10,099 nt of DNA. Origin: UBA668 sp038234785 (lineage in GTDB: Bacteria > Actinomycetota > Acidimicrobiia > Acidimicrobiales > Ilumatobacteraceae). The notes beneath the pieces are model-generated. The model was not told the DNA's origin. It saw only the letters and a program-made list of their open reading frames with translations, and searched no databases. Below, in pieces: positions 5,521 to 10,099 of the stretch. The translations under genes were made by a program, and so were the position numbers. Each line of letters starts with the position of its first letter. Position 1 is the first letter of the stretch. Where the stretch lies: positions 1-10,099 of the forward strand of contig JBBQTC010000098.1 in assembly GCA_038234785.1 (NCBI GenBank). Reading direction: 5' to 3'.

Positions 5521-6270
5521 ATGTCGACCTCCCCGCCCCGCCGCGTCGCACTCGTCGCTGATGCCGGCTTCTACGTCGGACCGCCCATCGCCCGGCTGCT
5601 CGCTGCCCGTGGCCACGATCTCGTGCTCGGCAATCCGGCCGAGGGACTGGTCGACGAACTCGAGGCACTCGGAGCGACCGTCGAGGTGGTTCCCGACGCT
5701 CGCGACCTCTCCAAGCCCGACACGGCGGCTCGGCTGGTGCGTGCGGGGATCGATCGCTTCGGGCGCCTCGACGCAGCTGCGGCCTTCAGCGGCCGGGTCG
5801 TCACCGGTTCGTTTCTCGATGCGAGCATCGACGATCTCCACAGCGTCGTGCGCGGCTGCATGGAGGCCCCGTTCCACTTCCTCCAGGCGGTGGTGCCGGT
5901 CATGGTGCAACAGGGCGACGGTCAGGTCCTCGTGCTCACCAGTGCCGCCGGAGCCAAGCCGACGCCGAACGCCCCGCTCTATTCCGCGGCGAGGGCGGGC
6001 GCAACGATGCTGGTGAAGAACGTCGCTGCCGAAGTGGCTCGTCACGGCGTGCAGGTCAACGCCATCGGCACCAACTTCATGGACTTCCCCGAGTTCCGCC
6101 GCGCCGCCGGCGCCGACGACCCGGCCGTGCGGGCCCACATCGAGGCAGCGGTGCCCCTGCGTCGACTGGGCACCGTCGACGAGTGTGCGGCGTTCTGCAT
6201 GCCGTTCATCGACGGATCGAGCCGGTTCACGACCGGCCAGTTCGTGGCGTACGCCGGGGGATGGGCCTGA
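5521..6270 (+). CDS. halohydrin (haloalcohol) dehalogenase, SDR-derived
   Basis: The product has 249 residues with a short-chain dehydrogenase fold but not its chemistry. The TGxxxGxG cofactor motif is replaced by ADAGFYVG (13-20), where Tyr18 takes the place of the middle Gly. Halohydrin dehalogenases have an aromatic there that lines the halide pocket. The catalytic residues are Ser141, Tyr154 and Arg158, spaced exactly as the Ser-x12-Tyr-x3-Arg signature, with Arg instead of the SDR Lys. YSAARAGA resembles HheC YTSARAGA. NAIGTNFM (180-187) matches the halide-loop region AIGPNYL rather than the SDR Pro-Gly motif, and the C-terminal GQFVAYAGG also fits. The known reaction is reversible: vicinal halo-alcohol to epoxide plus halide, and epoxide opening by nucleophiles. 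Odd points are Ala13 instead of the usual Thr and Thr184 instead of Pro. An atypical NAD-independent SDR remains possible. It is divergent from the TetR-type/haloalkane dehalogenase operon. Confidence 0.8.
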   Translation: MSTSPPRRVALVADAGFYVGPPIARLLAARGHDLVLGNPAEGLVDELEALGATVEVVPDARDLSKPDTAARLVRAGIDRFGRLDAAAAFSGRVVTGSFLDASIDDLHSVVRGCMEAPFHFLQAVVPVMVQQGDGQVLVLTSAAGAKPTPNAPLYSAARAGATMLVKNVAAEVARHGVQVNAIGTNFMDFPEFRRAAGADDPAVRAHIEAAVPLRRLGTVDECAAFCMPFIDGSSRFTTGQFVAYAGGWA

Positions 6271-6351
6271 TCTTGGCTGCCCCTGACCGTTCCGACACGG
6301 TTGTCGCAGGTCAGAGTCAAGAAGTCAGCGGAGAGTGCCGATACCCCCACG

Positions 6352-7641
6352 ATGATCGAAGGTGGGAACCCAGGCGGCAGCGCGTTGACGCAGGCGAGTC
6401 AGCGTCGTGAGACCGCGGATCGGCTCATGGTCGAGGCCAAGTGGCTCGAGGGTGTTGCGTCCGACGAGCGCACCATGGCGACCCAACTGTCGAATCTGCC
6501 GAGCGCCTATTCGATCCTCCACGATCTGAAGGTGCCCGGCTCGAAGGGGAACATCGACCACGTGATCATCGGTCCTGGCGGCGCCTTCCTCATCGTGACC
6601 CGGCGCCACACCGAGGCACTGTCGTTCCACGACGGTCAGTTGTGGGCGGGCGACACCGCGCTCAAGGGCGAGCTCGATGCGGCTCGCATGGAAGCCCAGA
6701 TGCTGACCCAGTCCTTGGGCACGCCGGTCGTGCCCGTCATCGGGATCCTGGGTTCTGGGGTACCCGCCACCGCGCCACAAGCGCTCGACGGCGTGCTCAT
6801 CGCGGGAGCCGACAACGTGGCACGGGTCGTGAGCCGCGCCTCGCACACGCTGCTGCCCGCCACCAAGGTCGCCGAGCTCGCCGAGCGCGTGCTGCCCCTG
6901 CTCAATTCTCCCGGGACCTCGCCGCGCGTCACCGGCCAGGTGCCCGCCGCCCGAGCGCAGCGGATCGAGGCACCGGTGTCGTCGATTCCCCCGCCTCCGC
7001 CACCTCCGGTGTTCATCGCCGAGGCGCCCGCGTCGGCCCGCGTCGAGCGCAAGTCGGCGAAGGCCGAGCAGTCGTCGGCAGCGTCGGCGAAGCGCCAGGC
7101 GCGGCGCCGTGGCAGCGAGTCATCGGCCTCGGACCGGCCGAAGAAGGAACGCACGGGTTGGGCGCGGTCGGTTGGATTCGTCGCCGCATCCCTCATGTCG
7201 CTGTGTCTGGTCGCCTTCGCGGCGGGCAGCCTGGTGCGTGTGCTGTGGCCCGACGATCAGGGTGCGACGGCCGCCGCTTCGTCCACGTTGCCGGGCGATT
7301 CCACGACATCGCTCTTCATCACGACCACGTCCGCTCCGGGCCTGAGTGCGCCGGCGATCGAGTTCACCTCGGTCTGCAATGCGGTCGGCGCCGGGTGGCA
7401 ACTCGTGCCGACCTGGCCCGGCGACGTCGCCGGGCTCGCTCAATACGTCGTGGAAGCGCAGAACCTCGATGGATCGTGGGTGCAGATGTCGGCGTTCTCG
7501 ACCACCGACACCTCAGTGGGAGCGCTCGTCCAGCAGGGACCGAGCGTGTCGTGGAACCTGCGGATCGTGGCGCTGTTGGCCGACGGGACGCGGAGTCCGG
7601 CGAGCTCGTTGGTGGTCACCACACCTGCCAACTCGTGCTGA
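6352..7641 (+). CDS. membrane-anchored NERD-domain protein with degenerate nuclease site
   Basis: The product has 429 residues from the ATG at 6352; an in-frame TTG at 6301 would add 17, and neither start has a clear Shine-Dalgarno. Residues about 30-130 form a NERD domain (PD-D/ExK nuclease-like): WLEGVASDERT with Glu39, LPSAYSILHDLKVPG, then GNIDHVIIGPGG with Asp69. Where the family has an acidic-x-Lys triplet, this protein has Val82-Thr-Arg84, so nuclease activity is doubtful. A proline run (213-219) and a Lys/Arg/Ser-rich linker lead to one membrane helix (about 274-298). By the positive-inside rule the NERD domain is cytoplasmic. Outside there is a Ser/Thr-rich stalk (about 305-333) and a C-terminal beta-rich, possibly fibronectin III-like domain (335-429) with Cys342 and the final residue Cys429, which might form a disulfide. 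The function is unknown. It lies 81 bp after the dehalogenase and just before fusA, with no evident functional link to either. Confidence 0.8.
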   Translation: MIEGGNPGGSALTQASQRRETADRLMVEAKWLEGVASDERTMATQLSNLPSAYSILHDLKVPGSKGNIDHVIIGPGGAFLIVTRRHTEALSFHDGQLWAGDTALKGELDAARMEAQMLTQSLGTPVVPVIGILGSGVPATAPQALDGVLIAGADNVARVVSRASHTLLPATKVAELAERVLPLLNSPGTSPRVTGQVPAARAQRIEAPVSSIPPPPPPPVFIAEAPASARVERKSAKAEQSSAASAKRQARRRGSESSASDRPKKERTGWARSVGFVAASLMSLCLVAFAAGSLVRVLWPDDQGATAAASSTLPGDSTTSLFITTTSAPGLSAPAIEFTSVCNAVGAGWQLVPTWPGDVAGLAQYVVEAQNLDGSWVQMSAFSTTDTSVGALVQQGPSVSWNLRIVALLADGTRSPASSLVVTTPANSC

Positions 7642-7674
7642 TCCACGTCGAGTCGTGTTGCCCGAGGTCGCCGC

Positions 7675-7680
7675 TAACAT
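7675..7680 (+). promoter_or_regulatory. possible -10 element (TAACAT) for fusA
   Basis: TAACAT lies 71 nt before the fusA start in the 110-bp gap after the NERD gene. It is the best AT-rich hexamer there, but the matching -35 region (GTCGTG) is poor. An AG-rich stretch ending near 7742, 9 nt before the ATG, may act as the ribosome binding site of a leadered mRNA. Confidence 0.28.
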
Positions 7681-7751
7681 AGTGCCCCGTGCCTGCGGCC
7701 GATTCGGTCGTTGCGCGCCCACAGACGCACGACTGAAGAGAGACGACAGAG

Positions 7752-9851
<2,100 letters not shown>

Positions 9852-9858
9852 GAAGATC

Positions 9859-9890
9859 CCTCCTCACACGAGGCACCCACAGGGTGGAGG
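9859..9890 (+). other. hairpin-forming sequence in the fusA-tuf gap
   Basis: CCTCC (9859-9863) can pair with GGAGG (9886-9890), and inside it CACCC-ACA-GGGT(G) (9874-9886) makes a tight 4-5 bp hairpin. It starts 8 bp after the fusA stop. No U-tract follows, so it may slow polymerase, protect an RNA end or mark a processing site; it is not a classical intrinsic terminator. Confidence 0.3.
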
Positions 9891-9905
9891 AAGCGCGCGT
9901 TGCGC

Positions 9906-9911
9906 TACACT
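9906..9911 (+). promoter_or_regulatory. possible -10 element (TACACT) for a tuf-specific promoter
   Basis: TACACT matches TATAAT at 4 of 6 positions including both T ends and the first A. It lies 49 nt before the tuf start. The -35 region 17 bp upstream (GGTGGA) is weak. It would allow tuf to be transcribed above the level of fusA read-through. Confidence 0.35.
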
Positions 9912-9949
9912 CGTGACGTTCTTTGACAACCCACTTGATCCCCGACGAC

Positions 9950-9953
9950 GGAG
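9950..9953 (+). promoter_or_regulatory. ribosome binding site of tuf
   Basis: GGAG lies 6 nt before the ATG at 9960. It is the clearest Shine-Dalgarno in the window, in contrast to the apparently leaderless genes further left, and it fixes the tuf start. Confidence 0.7.
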
Positions 9954-9959
9954 ACAGCA

Positions 9960-10099
9960 ATGAGCAAGGCGAAATTCGAGCGCACGAAGCCGCATGTGAA
10001 CATCGGCACGATGGGTCATATCGATCATGGGAAGACGACGTTGACTGCGGCGATTTCCAAGACGTTGGCGGATAAGGGGTTGGCGACGTATACGCCGTT
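9960..10099 (+). CDS. tuf: elongation factor Tu, 5' part only (right edge of window)
   Basis: The first 46 codons and two further bases are present before the window ends. The protein begins MSKAKFERTKPHVNIGTMG and carries the G1 P-loop GHIDHGKT (19-26), which is diagnostic of EF-Tu, the GTPase that delivers aminoacyl-tRNA to the ribosome. It follows fusA by 108 bp, as in str operons. Its codon choice is unlike fusA: all 3 His are CAT, both Asp are GAT, all 3 Leu are TTG, all 5 Ala are GCG, and 7 of 8 Thr are ACG with no ACC. This could mean a different origin, gene conversion with another tuf copy, or selection at the 5' end. Confidence 0.97.
   Translation, partial: MSKAKFERTKPHVNIGTMGHIDHGKTTLTAAISKTLADKGLATYTP

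Noticed and set aside
5457..5522. Upstream start at 5522 for the TetR-type protein
   Set aside because: The 22 extra residues would be encoded across the divergent promoter and overlap the halohydrin dehalogenase start. They look unlike a family N-terminus.
5521..6270. Ordinary NAD(P)-dependent short-chain dehydrogenase
   Set aside because: The glycine-rich cofactor motif is missing (Asp14 and Tyr18 at key Gly positions), Arg158 replaces the catalytic Lys, and the Pro-Gly motif after the active site is absent.
7658..7680. TTGCCC and TAACAT as a paired promoter for fusA
   Set aside because: The spacer is only 11 bp, far too short for a sigma-A promoter. Only the TAACAT is kept, as a weak -10 candidate.
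9923..9928. TTGACA before tuf as a -35 element
   Set aside because: At 16-18 bp downstream the sequence is GC-rich around GACGACGG with no -10-like hexamer, and it would place the start on or beyond the ribosome binding site.

Overview
The window is GC-rich, densely packed chromosomal DNA. The gene set suggests a high-GC actinobacterium, most likely an Acidimicrobiia (Ilumatobacter-like) lineage. That placement is an inference from base composition, the actinobacterial-looking EF-G, frequent promoter-like hexamers 6-9 nt upstream of start codons (a leaderless-mRNA pattern), and a halohydrin dehalogenase, an enzyme type known from Ilumatobacter. No phylogenetic marker was tested.

Layout, left to right. 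(1) Positions 1-1656, minus strand: an ABC exporter half-transporter whose last residues lie beyond the left edge. Its nucleotide-binding site is degenerate, so a partner subunit is expected just outside. (2) 1746-3050, plus: an FAD-dependent amine-oxidase-fold oxidoreductase, divergent from the exporter. (3) 3142-3936, plus: a trans-aconitate methyltransferase-like enzyme with its own well-formed promoter and probably a leaderless GTG start. (4) 3925-5456, minus: a two-gene operon, tetR-type regulator then haloalkane dehalogenase, joined by a 4-bp ATGA overlap. (5) 5521-6270, plus: an SDR-fold protein that carries the Ser-x12-Tyr-x3-Arg signature of halohydrin dehalogenases and lacks the glycine-rich NAD(P) motif. 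It is divergent from the regulator across 64 bp that hold a promoter and an inverted repeat. (6) 6352-7641, plus: a membrane protein with a degenerate NERD nuclease-like domain inside and a small Cys-bracketed domain outside. (7) 7752-9851 and 9960-end, plus: fusA (EF-G) and the first 46 codons of tuf (EF-Tu).

The most interesting unit is 3925-6270. A haloalkane dehalogenase (haloalkane to alcohol plus halide) and a halohydrin dehalogenase (vicinal halo-alcohol to epoxide plus halide) flank one TetR-type regulator. Together they would perform two successive dehalogenations of a vicinal dihaloalkane, giving an epoxide, under one probable effector-responsive switch. An epoxide-consuming enzyme is not in the window. 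Other notable points are the switch in codon choice between fusA and tuf, the apparent absence of rpsL-rpsG directly before fusA, and the catalytically degenerate NERD and ABC proteins.

No rRNA, tRNA, CRISPR array, insertion sequence or phage gene was seen. Every gap between genes is shorter than about 115 bp.
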